A stretch of DNA of 64,000 nt from an uncultured Lachnospiraceae bacterium (GCA_910584845.1 CAJUDH010000005.1:62001-126000), one strand, 5' to 3'; shown: positions 27,860-36,501, counted from the stretch's first letter. The notes: a model not told the origin generated them from the letters alone. A program made the numbers and translations.

Positions 27860-28582
27860 TCAAACATATACTTCCGGCTCATTCAAAAACACGTCCGTAA
27901 TCCCCTGGCGCTTTAGCGCTTCCAGGTCCAGCCTTCCCCCCGTAGGTTTCTCCGGATACAAATGCCCGGTGAGCCAGGCCCGCACCCGGTACCCCTCAAG
28001 CCTCTCCTTTGGCAGGTCCATGGCTTTCCAGAACGGGTGCAGGGCACCTGCCTTACATCCGATCCCTTTGAACAGGCAATCCGAAACCTTCCCGTCCAAA
28101 ACCCCGATCTCAGCTTCCGGGTCCAGCCTGCGGACTTTTTCCAAGGACAAGGCATAGAAAGACGAATACACCACATTCCCGGACGCCCCCCGCCTATGTA
28201 CCAGCCCTACCAGCTTTTCCTCGATCCCGGGATAAGGGAAAACGCCGGTCTTCAACTCAATATTCAGCTTCATGCCTTCCTTCATCCTGGATCCTGCCAA
28301 ATCAAACACCTCGTCCATGGTAAGGATGCGCTGGCTTGGTTTTTCACCTGCGTAGATGTGGAGCCTTTTTAATTCCGCGAGCGTAAAATCCTTTACAAAC
28401 CCGGTCCCTTCCGTAGTCCTGTCCACCCTCTCGTCATGGACCACTACCAGTTCCTGGTCTTTCGTCAGCTGGACGTCCAGCTCAATCCCTTCCAGCCCTT
28501 TGATCCCCATTGCCTTTTCGAAAGCAATCTGCGTATTTTCCGGGTACCTCTGGCTGCATCCCCTATGGGCCCATATTTTCAT
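27860..28582 (-). CDS. Cytoplasmic glycerophosphodiester phosphodiesterase
   Basis: 240 aa, standard length for a single-domain GDPD. Catalytic features: WAHRGCSQRYPENT at the N-terminus, GIELDVQLTKD with the metal-binding Glu and Asp, VVHDERVDRTTEG with the second catalytic His. No signal peptide, so cytosolic. Known reaction: hydrolysis of glycerophosphodiesters to glycerol 3-phosphate and an alcohol. Next to a TagD-like cytidylyltransferase it could supply glycerol 3-phosphate for CDP-glycerol or release a phospho-alcohol. ATGA overlap with the upstream TagD-Gfo/Idh gene. Confidence 0.9.
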   Translation of the reverse strand: MKIWAHRGCSQRYPENTQIAFEKAMGIKGLEGIELDVQLTKDQELVVVHDERVDRTTEGTGFVKDFTLAELKRLHIYAGEKPSQRILTMDEVFDLAGSRMKEGMKLNIELKTGVFPYPGIEEKLVGLVHRRGASGNVVYSSFYALSLEKVRRLDPEAEIGVLDGKVSDCLFKGIGCKAGALHPFWKAMDLPKERLEGYRVRAWLTGHLYPEKPTGGRLDLEALKRQGITDVFLNEPEVYV

Positions 28583-29922
28583 TGGCCTGACCTTCCTTCC
28601 TGATCCAGAAACTTTTCCATAATCCCTGCCATGGCCACGGATTCGCCGCGTGTCAATTTAAAATTATCTTTATTGCTCTTATTGATCATGTACAAAAAAT
28701 TGCTGATCTCATACCGCAGCCCGTCCCCCAGGAAAATCTCCGAATACCGGTCAACCCGGTTCGCCTCTTCATAATGGACTTCAAAATAAGTGGTTTTCCA
28801 CCAGGGCGCTTCTGCGATGATATATCCCTTTGTGCCTGCGATCAAAAGCCGCCCGTCGGACTTTACCCCCAAACCGCAAGTGGCAGTGGCAATTCCCGCG
28901 GGGTAAACGAAAGACACTTTCGTAAACAGGTCCAGGCCGTTTTCCCCGTGGATGGAGTCAAACCGGAGGTCCTGATACGCCGTCCCGAATATTTTCAAAA
29001 CCGGCAGCATGACATAGCTTCCCAGCTCGGTAAAGCTCCCCCCATATACCTGGTTTGTCATTTCCCTGGTACCTGGCTTTTCCAGTTTTGTAAAACAGGC
29101 CTCCACATTGCGGATGCTGCCGATGCTGCCACTGCAGGCGATCCCCAGAAGTTTGTTAAAGCCAGGGCAATAGGCGGTCTTAATCTCTTCCAGCAAAATC
29201 AGCCCCCGCTCTTTGGCTTCCCGGAACACTTCTTCTGCCTGGGCTTTTTTCAGTGCCATGGGCTTCTCACAGAGCACATGCTTGCCATGGGCCAGGGATG
29301 CTTTTATATACTCGTAATGGGTCTCATGGGGGGAGGCGATATAAACGACGTCAATGGCGGAAAAAAAATCCTCCAGGCCTTTGTAAGCCTCAATCTCCCA
29401 CTTGGCGGCGAACCGGACCGCACTTTCCGTGTTGGGGTTATATGCCCCCTGGGTGCTGACCCCGCTGACCAGCCTGGCCTCCGGTACGAACCGGTCGGCA
29501 ATCCTGCCGGTGCCGATAATCCCGATCCTTTGTATGGGCTTGTTCGTCTCCCGGAGCATGGTGCTGGAAATGTTTTTTGTCCGTTCCAGATAAACCACCT
29601 TGCAGTAGTCTTTCAGGTAGTCGAACCCTCCGGTCCAGTCCGAACCCACGGTAAAAATATCGATATTATATTTTTTAATGTCGCTGAACTTCTGCCCTGA
29701 CGTCTCTTCAATAATGATTTCATCGGCAAAGCCCGTACTCCTGACATTTTCGATGCGAACCATAAGGTCGTCAATTACATTCAGCTTTCCCCTGGCTATA
29801 TCGTATGCCTCGGTAGTCACGCCGACGATTAAATAGTCGCCCAGGGCTTTCGCCCTCTTAAGCAGCCGGTAATGCCCCTCATGAAAAAGGTCAAAGGTAC
29901 CGTATGTAATTACCTTTATCAT
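28579..29922 (-). CDS. TagD-like cytidylyltransferase fused to Gfo/Idh/MocA oxidoreductase
   Basis: 447 aa. Residues 1-130 are a glycerol-3-phosphate cytidylyltransferase-like domain: VITYGTFDLFHEGHYRLL with the HEGH motif, VGSDWTGGFDYL, and the late ISSTMLR motif. From about 133 a Gfo/Idh/MocA dehydrogenase begins: IGIIGTGRIADRF for NAD binding, YIASPHETHYEY, LCEKPMAL with the conserved EKP, and a C-terminal oxidoreductase domain. Seen as one uninterrupted reading frame. Inferred role: making CDP-glycerol or a related CDP-alcohol and oxidising or reducing the same or the next intermediate. The downstream GDPD and LicD and the upstream TagB-like gene belong to the same route. The substrate order is unknown. 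Confidence 0.87.
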   Translation of the reverse strand: MIKVITYGTFDLFHEGHYRLLKRAKALGDYLIVGVTTEAYDIARGKLNVIDDLMVRIENVRSTGFADEIIIEETSGQKFSDIKKYNIDIFTVGSDWTGGFDYLKDYCKVVYLERTKNISSTMLRETNKPIQRIGIIGTGRIADRFVPEARLVSGVSTQGAYNPNTESAVRFAAKWEIEAYKGLEDFFSAIDVVYIASPHETHYEYIKASLAHGKHVLCEKPMALKKAQAEEVFREAKERGLILLEEIKTAYCPGFNKLLGIACSGSIGSIRNVEACFTKLEKPGTREMTNQVYGGSFTELGSYVMLPVLKIFGTAYQDLRFDSIHGENGLDLFTKVSFVYPAGIATATCGLGVKSDGRLLIAGTKGYIIAEAPWWKTTYFEVHYEEANRVDRYSEIFLGDGLRYEISNFLYMINKSNKDNFKLTRGESVAMAGIMEKFLDQEGRSGQ

Positions 29923-29938
29923 GGCGCCCCTCCCTTCC

Positions 29939-32533
29939 TTAAAGTTTTCCCTTTATGAACCGGTGGATTTTTACGCCGCTGGTCCCGTCACTGTTAGCGG
30001 TAAGCTTCCGGTATGCCTCCAGCTGCCTCTCTTTGTCAAAAGGGGCCCCCGTAATATCCCCGTCCAGGAAATCGGGAAGGGAGTTCCAGGCATTTTCCTG
30101 GCAGGCGTATAGAAGCCATTGGGACTGTTTGGCAAATCCGGGCTCATGCCCCCGCAAATCCCCCGCATCAAATGCCACCCTGATTTCCCGGCACGCATTG
30201 GCTTCGAAATCTACCTGGTAAAATTTCCGGTCATAGACGGAAAACAGGCGGTATTCCTGAATGTTGCCGCCCTCAAAAATGCAGTCCAGGTACCCTTTTG
30301 CCCAAGGGGCAAAATATCCGTTCCCCTCCTTTTCCGGCTGGCATATGGGCGGGTCCCACCGGGTTGCTTCTCCGGTATTTTGATCCAGGCGGATATACAT
30401 ATTCCCCCAAAAGGGGGCAAGGTAAACATGGTTTTTATAAAGGGCCGCGCTCCCCCAGGGGCGTTCCATGCATTCATGGCCGCCGACCCCGTGACGGCAG
30501 GTAAAATCTTCCAGGGAAACGGGGTATTCCCTTGCCTCTCCTGTGCCAGGGTTCCACCGGACCACCACATTGCCGGAAAAGGGCAGCATCCAGAAATCCT
30601 CTCCATGGGGCAAAGATACCATAGCCATAGCCCCGCTGCCGGTATTTACCGGAATTTCCAGCACCTTCTGGATACCGCTTTCAACGTCAACCGACAGCAC
30701 ACGCCCGTCTACGGGGGACGCAAGGTATAAGTTTTTGCCTTTCACGCCAACCGCACCGCACCTTACCCCGTCGTCAGCCATAGCCGTAAACAGGCTGGCG
30801 TCTATATCAAAATAGGACACGTCCCCGTTGGCTGTGTCGTACCGCACCAGGGACGGGTACAGCCTGGGGATCAAAAACAGATAACGGCCTGCCGCAATAG
30901 CCGAATAGAAAGCCCCGTATTGTTCCACCATGGGCTTTAACGGGATCTGCTTTTCTACCCCTTCCCCGCCGATTGCCAAAATATCCTGGGCACTGATGGG
31001 GTAGAGGTATGCCTTGCCGTCAATCAGCACAGGCCCCTCGTAATATCCCCCCGCAACATAGTCCGATAAATCACAAAAATGCCGGAATATCCCGTTATTT
31101 CCTTGGGAGCGGTACAGTTTATTCCCCTGCGTTACCATCCAGGAGTCCGGTTCCACACAAAACACGCCGTCCCTTACCCCGTTCCTTACCGGGAACCCCC
31201 GGACAACGGCCCCCCTCCAATCTTCCTTACCGGGAACGCTGGCAATGGAATTGTCCAGGATAAACAGTGGTTTCCCTGCCATCCCAAACAGCGATGTCAC
31301 CGAAGTGCCGGCATCCCCGATATAGGCGTCGCAAAGCGATATGGTATTGGTAATATCCGGGGTATCGTCATAAATCCCGGTCCCTTTCCGGATAAATTCA
31401 TTTTTCAGGGAATCAAACCAGGGCTTATACTCTTTCCGGACGGAACCAAAGGAGGTCTCCAGCAAAGGATGGGGCCGCCACAATAGGCAGTCTGCCTCCC
31501 TGCCTTCAAAACATTGGAATACATAGTTCATTTTCTCCAGGAAACGCCGGGTATCCCCCAACATCCCCCCTAGGCTGGTATTATAAAAATAAACGGTTTT
31601 CCCTTCCAGTTTTCCTTTCCATGGGGCCGGCGGTTTCGGCGGGCTTTGGCACATCCGCAGGATCCGGTCAAATTTAGGGGAACCAAGTGGGACAAATTTT
31701 TCCTCCGGCAAAGAGGGGTCAAAATATTTCCGGTATTTTTCCCCCTGAATTATAATATAGTCTGCGTAAAAATAAGCCGGGCAAGATACCTGGTCCTCGC
31801 TCATCCCTCCGGTAGTAGAATAATAAGGTATATACACCAAACAATCCGTATATCTCTTTAACAGAAACGAATAATATTCCGGCGCCACGCTCGTCACAAG
31901 GTTGGCATAGTCGTAAGGGTTGTGGATATATATGGCGTCCGGCCGCCTTTCCCCCAGGGGATACTCCTGATAATGGGTTATCGGTACATAAGGCGGGAAC
32001 AAGCCCCCTTCATAGTGGCACTCCCCCAGCTGGCCGTCCGGCCCCCTGTCATAATATGGAACCGGCACAACGGAAACGTCACAGCCGGGGTCATTGTCCG
32101 CCGCTTGCCAGACGCTTTCCATGGAATCCCACATAGACGCTTTATAAGGGAGGAACACAATTTCAAACCGCACGGTTATGTCCTTTTGGACGCTTTCCTC
32201 AATCCGGGCAAATGCCTCCCCAAGCTTTTTGCCTATGGCCTCCTGGCCTGCTTTGGGAACCGTCCCCCCATGGATTTCCAAGGCTTTGGCTAACCCCTCG
32301 TAAATTTGGAAAACCACTTCGCAGTAGCTTTCCAGCAAAGGAATTGTCAATGCCCCTTGCCCTTCTGCTTTCTCAATCAGCTCCCCAAGCTTCATGGCCC
32401 CTTCCTGGCATTGCCCCAGCAAATCCATGGCAGCCGGCGTCTCGCCTTTCCCAACCAGCCTTTTGACCTCTTCATGGGCCTGGCCAAGGAGTTTCAAAAA
32501 ATCCTCTGCCTGTTTTTTCCTAGCCTTTCTCAT
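29939..32533 (-). CDS. TagB/TarF-like transferase fused to a beta-propeller-like C-terminal domain
   Basis: 864 aa, the first gene of the left operon. Residues 1-135 are helical. Residues about 140-445 resemble CDP-glycerol glycerophosphotransferases: IPYYSTTGGM, VPLGSPKFDRIL, LLWRPHPLLET, DAYIGDAGTSVTSLFG. Residues about 450-800 carry repeated short blades such as GKAYLYPIS, GRYLFLIPR, GKNLYLASP and KNHVYLAPFWG, as in beta-propellers; I infer a binding rather than catalytic role. In C. difficile a CDP-glycerol glycerophosphotransferase-like protein takes part in a phosphodiester flagellin modification, which is a plausible model. The ribosome binding site is weak. A reading frame one nucleotide off runs into this start (ends at about 32523) with a similar charged-helix composition, so a lost longer N-terminus is possible. 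Confidence 0.78.
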   Translation of the reverse strand: MRKARKKQAEDFLKLLGQAHEEVKRLVGKGETPAAMDLLGQCQEGAMKLGELIEKAEGQGALTIPLLESYCEVVFQIYEGLAKALEIHGGTVPKAGQEAIGKKLGEAFARIEESVQKDITVRFEIVFLPYKASMWDSMESVWQAADNDPGCDVSVVPVPYYDRGPDGQLGECHYEGGLFPPYVPITHYQEYPLGERRPDAIYIHNPYDYANLVTSVAPEYYSFLLKRYTDCLVYIPYYSTTGGMSEDQVSCPAYFYADYIIIQGEKYRKYFDPSLPEEKFVPLGSPKFDRILRMCQSPPKPPAPWKGKLEGKTVYFYNTSLGGMLGDTRRFLEKMNYVFQCFEGREADCLLWRPHPLLETSFGSVRKEYKPWFDSLKNEFIRKGTGIYDDTPDITNTISLCDAYIGDAGTSVTSLFGMAGKPLFILDNSIASVPGKEDWRGAVVRGFPVRNGVRDGVFCVEPDSWMVTQGNKLYRSQGNNGIFRHFCDLSDYVAGGYYEGPVLIDGKAYLYPISAQDILAIGGEGVEKQIPLKPMVEQYGAFYSAIAAGRYLFLIPRLYPSLVRYDTANGDVSYFDIDASLFTAMADDGVRCGAVGVKGKNLYLASPVDGRVLSVDVESGIQKVLEIPVNTGSGAMAMVSLPHGEDFWMLPFSGNVVVRWNPGTGEAREYPVSLEDFTCRHGVGGHECMERPWGSAALYKNHVYLAPFWGNMYIRLDQNTGEATRWDPPICQPEKEGNGYFAPWAKGYLDCIFEGGNIQEYRLFSVYDRKFYQVDFEANACREIRVAFDAGDLRGHEPGFAKQSQWLLYACQENAWNSLPDFLDGDITGAPFDKERQLEAYRKLTANSDGTSGVKIHRFIKGKL

Positions 32534-32609
32534 ACCCGTTTCTCATCTTTCTATATTCAATGGAAACCTCTTCCATCTTCTGCTTTTGCCCCTCGCGCCC
32601 TATGTAAGC

Positions 32610-32643
32610 CGATTGTTCCGCGCCTATGGCGCTCCCACAATCG
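32610..32643 (-). promoter_or_regulatory. Second leader hairpin
   Basis: CGATTGT (32610-32616) pairs with ACAATCG (32637-32643). Inside, GCGCC (32620-32624) pairs with GGCGC (32628-32632) around a 3-nt loop, with small internal loops between. There is no U-tract after it. It lies about 80 nt before the first start codon of the left operon. Confidence 0.55.
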
Positions 32644-32694
32644 CCGCCGCCATTCGTATTCCGGCCGGACGGCCTCCTTACTCATTCCGGCTTG

Positions 32695-32756
32695 GTTGCC
32701 CCATAGCCATGGCTTGGTGCATGAATCCATGCCCCCTGCCATGGCTGCCGGGCAAC
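32695..32756 (-). promoter_or_regulatory. Long nested hairpin in the operon leader
   Basis: Three collinear paired segments: GTTGCCC (32695-32701) with 32750-32756, AGCCATGGC (32705-32713) with 32738-32746, and GCATG (32719-32723) with 32728-32732 around a 4-nt loop. That is 21 pairs in one arm. No U-tract follows in the direction of transcription, so it is not a simple terminator. It may be an antitermination or regulatory RNA element. Confidence 0.6.
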
Positions 32757-32849
32757 GCTTTCATAGTAGATATTACGGCGGATTATAGAAAAACATAAGT
32801 TAAAATCAGCCTTTAGCCTGTCATTGGCTTTTATTTTGCCATGCCTATG

Positions 32850-32866
32850 GAAAGTATTATACTTTC
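32850..32866. promoter_or_regulatory. Perfect palindrome over the -10 element (possible operator)
   Basis: GAAAGTATTATACTTTC has perfect 8-bp arms around one central base. It covers the leftward TATAAT and also contains a rightward TATACT which, with TTGCCA at 32836-32841 and 16-bp spacing, could be a weak plus-strand promoter. A repressor site is the obvious reading, but an AT-rich chance palindrome is possible. Confidence 0.45.
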
Positions 32867-32884
32867 AGGGAGGGCGATTGTCAA
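32856..32884 (-). promoter_or_regulatory. Consensus sigma-A promoter of the 32-kb left operon
   Basis: On the minus strand, TTGACA (32879-32884) and TATAAT (32856-32861) are separated by exactly 17 bases: both hexamers match the consensus. The predicted start near 32849 gives a leader of about 316 nt before the ATG at 32533. No other clear promoter is apparent to me in the operon below it, so it may drive all 24 genes. Confidence 0.85.
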
Positions 32885-32955
32885 TTGTGGTAGAACTGGT
32901 AAAAGCCATGGCCCCTGTTGGTATGGCCGGCGGCGGCCCTGTTTTTCCTGCCCCA

Positions 32956-32984
32956 TTGATTTCCTGCCCCGCATCCGCTATAAT
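32956..32984 (+). promoter_or_regulatory. Sigma-A promoter of the plus-strand licD
   Basis: TTGATT (32956-32961), a 17-base spacer and TATAAT (32979-32984). The predicted start near 32991 gives a leader of about 43 nt to the ATG at 33034, which has AGGGGG 7 nt upstream. Confidence 0.75.
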
Positions 32985-33033
32985 AACAATGATAACCGAT
33001 TTTAACATACTTTCAAACATAGGGGGCCTAGGC

Positions 33034-33924
33034 ATGAATTTTGAACCATCCTTTTTCCGGGAAGAAACGCGCTGCGATTTCCTGGTAACGGAAAAACGAA
33101 AGAAAATATGGGCAGTGGAGCTGCAAATGCTGGAAAAGTTTGACCAGGTATGCAAAAAATACCAGCTATCCTACTATGCCTACTACGGCACGCTTTTGGG
33201 GGCGGTACGCCATCAAGGCTTTATCCCCTGGGACGACGATATTGACCTGGTCATGTTCCGGGACGACTACGAAAAATTCCAGGCCATTGCCCCGGAGGAA
33301 TTTAAGGAACCTTACTTTTTCCAAAATTCCTATACAGACCGGCTCCTGTGGCCCTTCTCCAAAATCAGGGACAGCAGGACCACCGGCGCAGAACCACAAT
33401 TCCGCAGTTTGGGCGCCTCCTTCCATCAGGGGATCTTTATTGACATTTTCCCCTTCGACAGCGTGGAGGACGGCGTAACCCCCCAGTTTTCCACCATCTC
33501 CCAGATTCAAAACCTCCTTTGGGCCGCCATTACGAACCCGGAAGCCATCGTAACCGCCCTGGAAAACGGGCATCAGCTGTATCTTAGCACAAACTTTCTT
33601 CTGGACCTTTTAAAAAACGAGCCAAAACAGCGGTTTAAGATATTTGAATCTTTCAACCTGTCCTGCTTTGGCCAGTCACAAAAAGTCAATTACATTATGA
33701 GTGAAATATGCAAAGAAGGGGACAACTACCGAAGCGTAAACAAAAGCTGGTTCGCAAACACCGTATACCTCCCTTTCGAACATTTAAGGATCCCCGCACC
33801 GGCTGAATACGACAAAATACTTACCCAGTGTTATGGGGACTACCGTCAGCCCATACCCGGCGGTTCTTCCCATGAAGAAATCTTTTTGGATCCGGATACC
33901 CCTTACCGGTCCTATTTTTCATAA
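33034..33924 (+). CDS. LicD family phosphotransferase (copy 1), paired with the phosphonate operon
   Basis: 296 aa from the ATG at 33034, chosen because AGGGGG lies 7 nt upstream and the promoter start lies just before it; the open frame extends 70 codons further up but through the promoter. Hallmarks: YYGTLLGAVRHQGFIPWDDD with DDDID at 67-71, and GIFIDIFPFDSVE. Known family role: transfer of a phospho- or phosphono-alcohol from a CDP/CMP donor to a glycan. It converges with the phosphonopyruvate decarboxylase gene (gap 65 nt), and the neighbouring operon encodes phosphonate synthesis plus cytidylyl activation, so the likely donor is a CMP-phosphonate. It is monocistronic. Confidence 0.88.
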   Translation: MNFEPSFFREETRCDFLVTEKRKKIWAVELQMLEKFDQVCKKYQLSYYAYYGTLLGAVRHQGFIPWDDDIDLVMFRDDYEKFQAIAPEEFKEPYFFQNSYTDRLLWPFSKIRDSRTTGAEPQFRSLGASFHQGIFIDIFPFDSVEDGVTPQFSTISQIQNLLWAAITNPEAIVTALENGHQLYLSTNFLLDLLKNEPKQRFKIFESFNLSCFGQSQKVNYIMSEICKEGDNYRSVNKSWFANTVYLPFEHLRIPAPAEYDKILTQCYGDYRQPIPGGSSHEEIFLDPDTPYRSYFS

Positions 33925-33989
33925 AAAGGCAAAACACGGAGCAATGCGGCAATGCCATACATAACGCCCTGGCAGCGGCAAAACCGGAT

Positions 33990-35111
33990 TCAGGACTGTT
34001 TTAAATACTCCATAAAATTGCGCTTATTTTCTGCCGCCGTGGTGGTGGGCCTGCCCAAATCACTGCGGGACCCGATGGCGCACCGGGCCTCAATCATACT
34101 AAGCTGGCCCCTCCCCTTTGCCGCTTTCAGTTCCCGGGCTAAATGCCCATAATCCTCTACACACACCGCATAGGGGTAGCCGCAAGCTTTGGCGATGGCT
34201 GCCAGGCCGATCCCGCCGGCCACCGTGGGCATTCCGCCCACCGTTTCATGGGCCCCGTTATTAATTACGATATGGACCAGGTTTTTTGGCGCATTGGCCC
34301 CCAATACCGCCAACGCCCCCATATGCATAAGCACGGCGCCGTCGCCGTCTATGCACCAAAGCTTGGCATTGGGCTTGTGGGCCGCCACCCCTAAGGCTAG
34401 GGAAGAGGCGTGCCCCATGGAACCTACGGTCAAAAAATCATACCGGTGGCCTTGCCGGTTCGCTTCACGGGCCTCAAACAATTCCCGGCTGGCTTTCCCT
34501 GTGGTAGACACCACCGGATCCCCCCCGGAAACGTCCACAATATGCCGGATCACTTCTTCCCGGCTCATTTTATAGGCATTTTGATATTTTACCCGGCCCC
34601 CATAGGAAAGCGCCCCTTTGCCAATGACAAAGGCCACGTCTTTCCCCGCCGCCAGTAACGGGCGAAAGCCCTCCATCACGGCCGCAACGTCGCTGTCTGC
34701 CGTATCTTTGCGGACCACAAAGCTTGCAATCCCCATGTCGTCTAACAGCCGGACCGTAACTTTGCCCTGGTAAATATGCTGGGGTTCGTCCTGAACCCCC
34801 GGTTCCCCCCGCCATCCGATGATGAATACCATGGGGATCCCGTAAACATGGCCGTTCAGCAAAGAGGCAACCGGGTTTACCACATTGCCCTCCCCGCTGT
34901 TTTGCATGTAAACTACGGGGACCTTTCCCGTAGCCAGGTGATAGCCGGCCGCCAGGGCCACGCAGTTCCCCTCATTGGCCCCGATGATGTGGTGTTGGGG
35001 GCTTATTCCATATTCCTGCATCAGGTAATCGCATAAAGCCTTTAGTTGAGAATCCGGGACGCCTGTATAAAAATCTGCGCCAATGATTTTCAACAACGTT
35101 TCTACCTTCAT
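33990..35111 (-). CDS. aepY: Phosphonopyruvate decarboxylase
   Basis: 373 aa, the family's normal length. N-terminal TPP-enzyme half with FYTGVPDSQLKALCDYL and ANEGNCVALAAGYHLATG; central WRGEPGVQDEPQH typical of this family; C-terminal TPP-binding stretch GDGAVLMHMGALA ending in INN. Known reaction: phosphonopyruvate to phosphonoacetaldehyde plus CO2, which pulls the unfavourable PEP mutase step forward. Third gene of the phosphonate operon; its partners lie upstream. GGAGG is 9 nt before the ATG. The 184-nt gap before it holds no gene I can support. Confidence 0.94.
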   Translation of the reverse strand: MKVETLLKIIGADFYTGVPDSQLKALCDYLMQEYGISPQHHIIGANEGNCVALAAGYHLATGKVPVVYMQNSGEGNVVNPVASLLNGHVYGIPMVFIIGWRGEPGVQDEPQHIYQGKVTVRLLDDMGIASFVVRKDTADSDVAAVMEGFRPLLAAGKDVAFVIGKGALSYGGRVKYQNAYKMSREEVIRHIVDVSGGDPVVSTTGKASRELFEAREANRQGHRYDFLTVGSMGHASSLALGVAAHKPNAKLWCIDGDGAVLMHMGALAVLGANAPKNLVHIVINNGAHETVGGMPTVAGGIGLAAIAKACGYPYAVCVEDYGHLARELKAAKGRGQLSMIEARCAIGSRSDLGRPTTTAAENKRNFMEYLKQS

Positions 35112-35295
35112 TTTAACACACCTCCGTTACCGGTTTTGTACCTTTTGGAACCCCCCAAGCCAAATTTGCTGCTGATTTCTTGATCCTGCCGCCACCGCAG
35201 CCCCTTTGGCGCCATAAAAACAGGTCTGCCACCACCCTCTATTTTTTATAGCCCTAACGGTTTTTCAATCTTGGATCGGCCAAGTTGCCGGCAGG

Positions 35296-36444
35296 TCAAT
35301 GCGCCAGCATCTGGCGGTATAAAGAATCGAAAACTTCCTCGTCCAGCTCCACCGGGCTGTTTTTCAGCCGCACCGGATTTACCGACTTTTTCAAAAGTCC
35401 GAAGTCCCCTTCCTTTGGGACCGGCGCCCCTAAACACAGGTCCCGTAAAATCTCGCCAAACAGCGCGGCGCCTTCCAAGCCCCCTGTGCATCCCATAGCC
35501 GAAGCAATTTCTTCAAACACAGAATCCAAATGCCCCTCCCCCCTGGGGTCCGCCCACTTTTCTCTGTGGGAAAGCATGTAGGGCCAAATCCGGGACACAC
35601 ATAAGGCTGCCCCATGGCCGTGGGCAATGCCATAAAGGCCGGTAAGCTTATAGCTCATGGCATGCCCGGCGGTGGTCTGTGCGATATGGATGGCTTTGCC
35701 TGCCCAATGGGCGCCCAGGAGCATATTGGCATTCCCCTCTTCTTGATTTGCCAGATACCCTTCCCGGTTTTCCATAACCGTCCTTATGGCCTTGCGGGAA
35801 TACTCCCGGCTTTCTTTGGTTGAATTTACAGACCAGAACGACTCAACCCCATGGCAAAGCGCGTCCAGCATGGTGGCTTTCCTCTGATATTCCGGCAGCG
35901 TTTTCAAAGCGGACCCATCCAGCAAAACCAGGGACGGGACACAGCCATCATCCATAACGGACTGTTTCTCCCCGTCCCGGTAAACCACGGCAAAACGGGT
36001 CGCCTCGCTCCCGCTCCCGGCGGTGGTGGGGATGGCAGCCAGCTTAACCGGGCCGGGAACGGCCGCCGGATCCCCGCCTTTATCTGCCAGGTTCCCCTCT
36101 ACGTACAATTTAATACACTTTGCCACATCGATGGCGCTTCCCCCGCCGACGGCGATAATGGAGCGGCAGCCATTGCTGTGAAACACTTTTGCCCCTTTTA
36201 CCACGGACCCATAAAGGGGGTTGGGTTCAAAACCGTCAAACATAACCAGCTTTACCCCCGGCCTTCTCCCCAGCCCTTCAAAATATCGGCACACAGGCAA
36301 AGACCGGAAAGACTTGCCGCAGACCAAAAGGGTTGCCCCACCCCCCTCTCTTAAAAATCCCCCTTCGCCGCAGAGCCATTGGTCAAATTCCCCGTATTCC
36401 CCATTGGTTATGATAAGCTTTTGCCTCAAAGCACCCCGTTCCAT
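35296..36444 (-). CDS. Iron-containing alcohol dehydrogenase, predicted phosphonoacetaldehyde reductase
   Basis: 382 aa group III alcohol dehydrogenase. Seen: the NAD-binding VGGGSAIDVAKCIK, TTAGSGSEATRFAV, and the metal-binding region from DALCHGVES to TTAGHAMSYKL and GIAHGHGAAL. It sits between PEP mutase and phosphonopyruvate decarboxylase, the context in which this family reduces phosphonoacetaldehyde to 2-hydroxyethylphosphonate in known pathways. No aminoethylphosphonate transaminase is present in the window, so hydroxyethylphosphonate is the predicted product. AGGAGG lies directly upstream of the ATG. Confidence 0.88.
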   Translation of the reverse strand: MERGALRQKLIITNGEYGEFDQWLCGEGGFLREGGGATLLVCGKSFRSLPVCRYFEGLGRRPGVKLVMFDGFEPNPLYGSVVKGAKVFHSNGCRSIIAVGGGSAIDVAKCIKLYVEGNLADKGGDPAAVPGPVKLAAIPTTAGSGSEATRFAVVYRDGEKQSVMDDGCVPSLVLLDGSALKTLPEYQRKATMLDALCHGVESFWSVNSTKESREYSRKAIRTVMENREGYLANQEEGNANMLLGAHWAGKAIHIAQTTAGHAMSYKLTGLYGIAHGHGAALCVSRIWPYMLSHREKWADPRGEGHLDSVFEEIASAMGCTGGLEGAALFGEILRDLCLGAPVPKEGDFGLLKKSVNPVRLKNSPVELDEEVFDSLYRQMLAH

Positions 36445-36501
36445 TTCCCCTCCTTCTTGTAGGTTTCACACATAACATGCCACCTTTACCCGGTTTATCC
36501 T

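Larger units (their letters stand above)
32534..33033. promoter_or_regulatory. Divergent control region between the left operon and licD
   Basis: About 500 bases with no gene I can support. It holds a leftward consensus promoter with a long structured leader, a rightward promoter for licD, and a 17-bp palindrome over the leftward -10. Individual parts are listed separately. A minus-strand 18-codon frame starting at about 32576 overlaps the first gene of the operon, but has too little support to call as a gene. Confidence 0.75.

Noticed and set aside
28774..29700. A 308-codon plus-strand open frame
   Set aside because: Antisense to the Gfo/Idh half of the TagD fusion; no family features.
32533..32849. 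Known riboswitch in the operon leader
   Set aside because: I looked for c-di-GMP, cobalamin and similar conserved cores and did not recognise any. The structure is real but unassigned.
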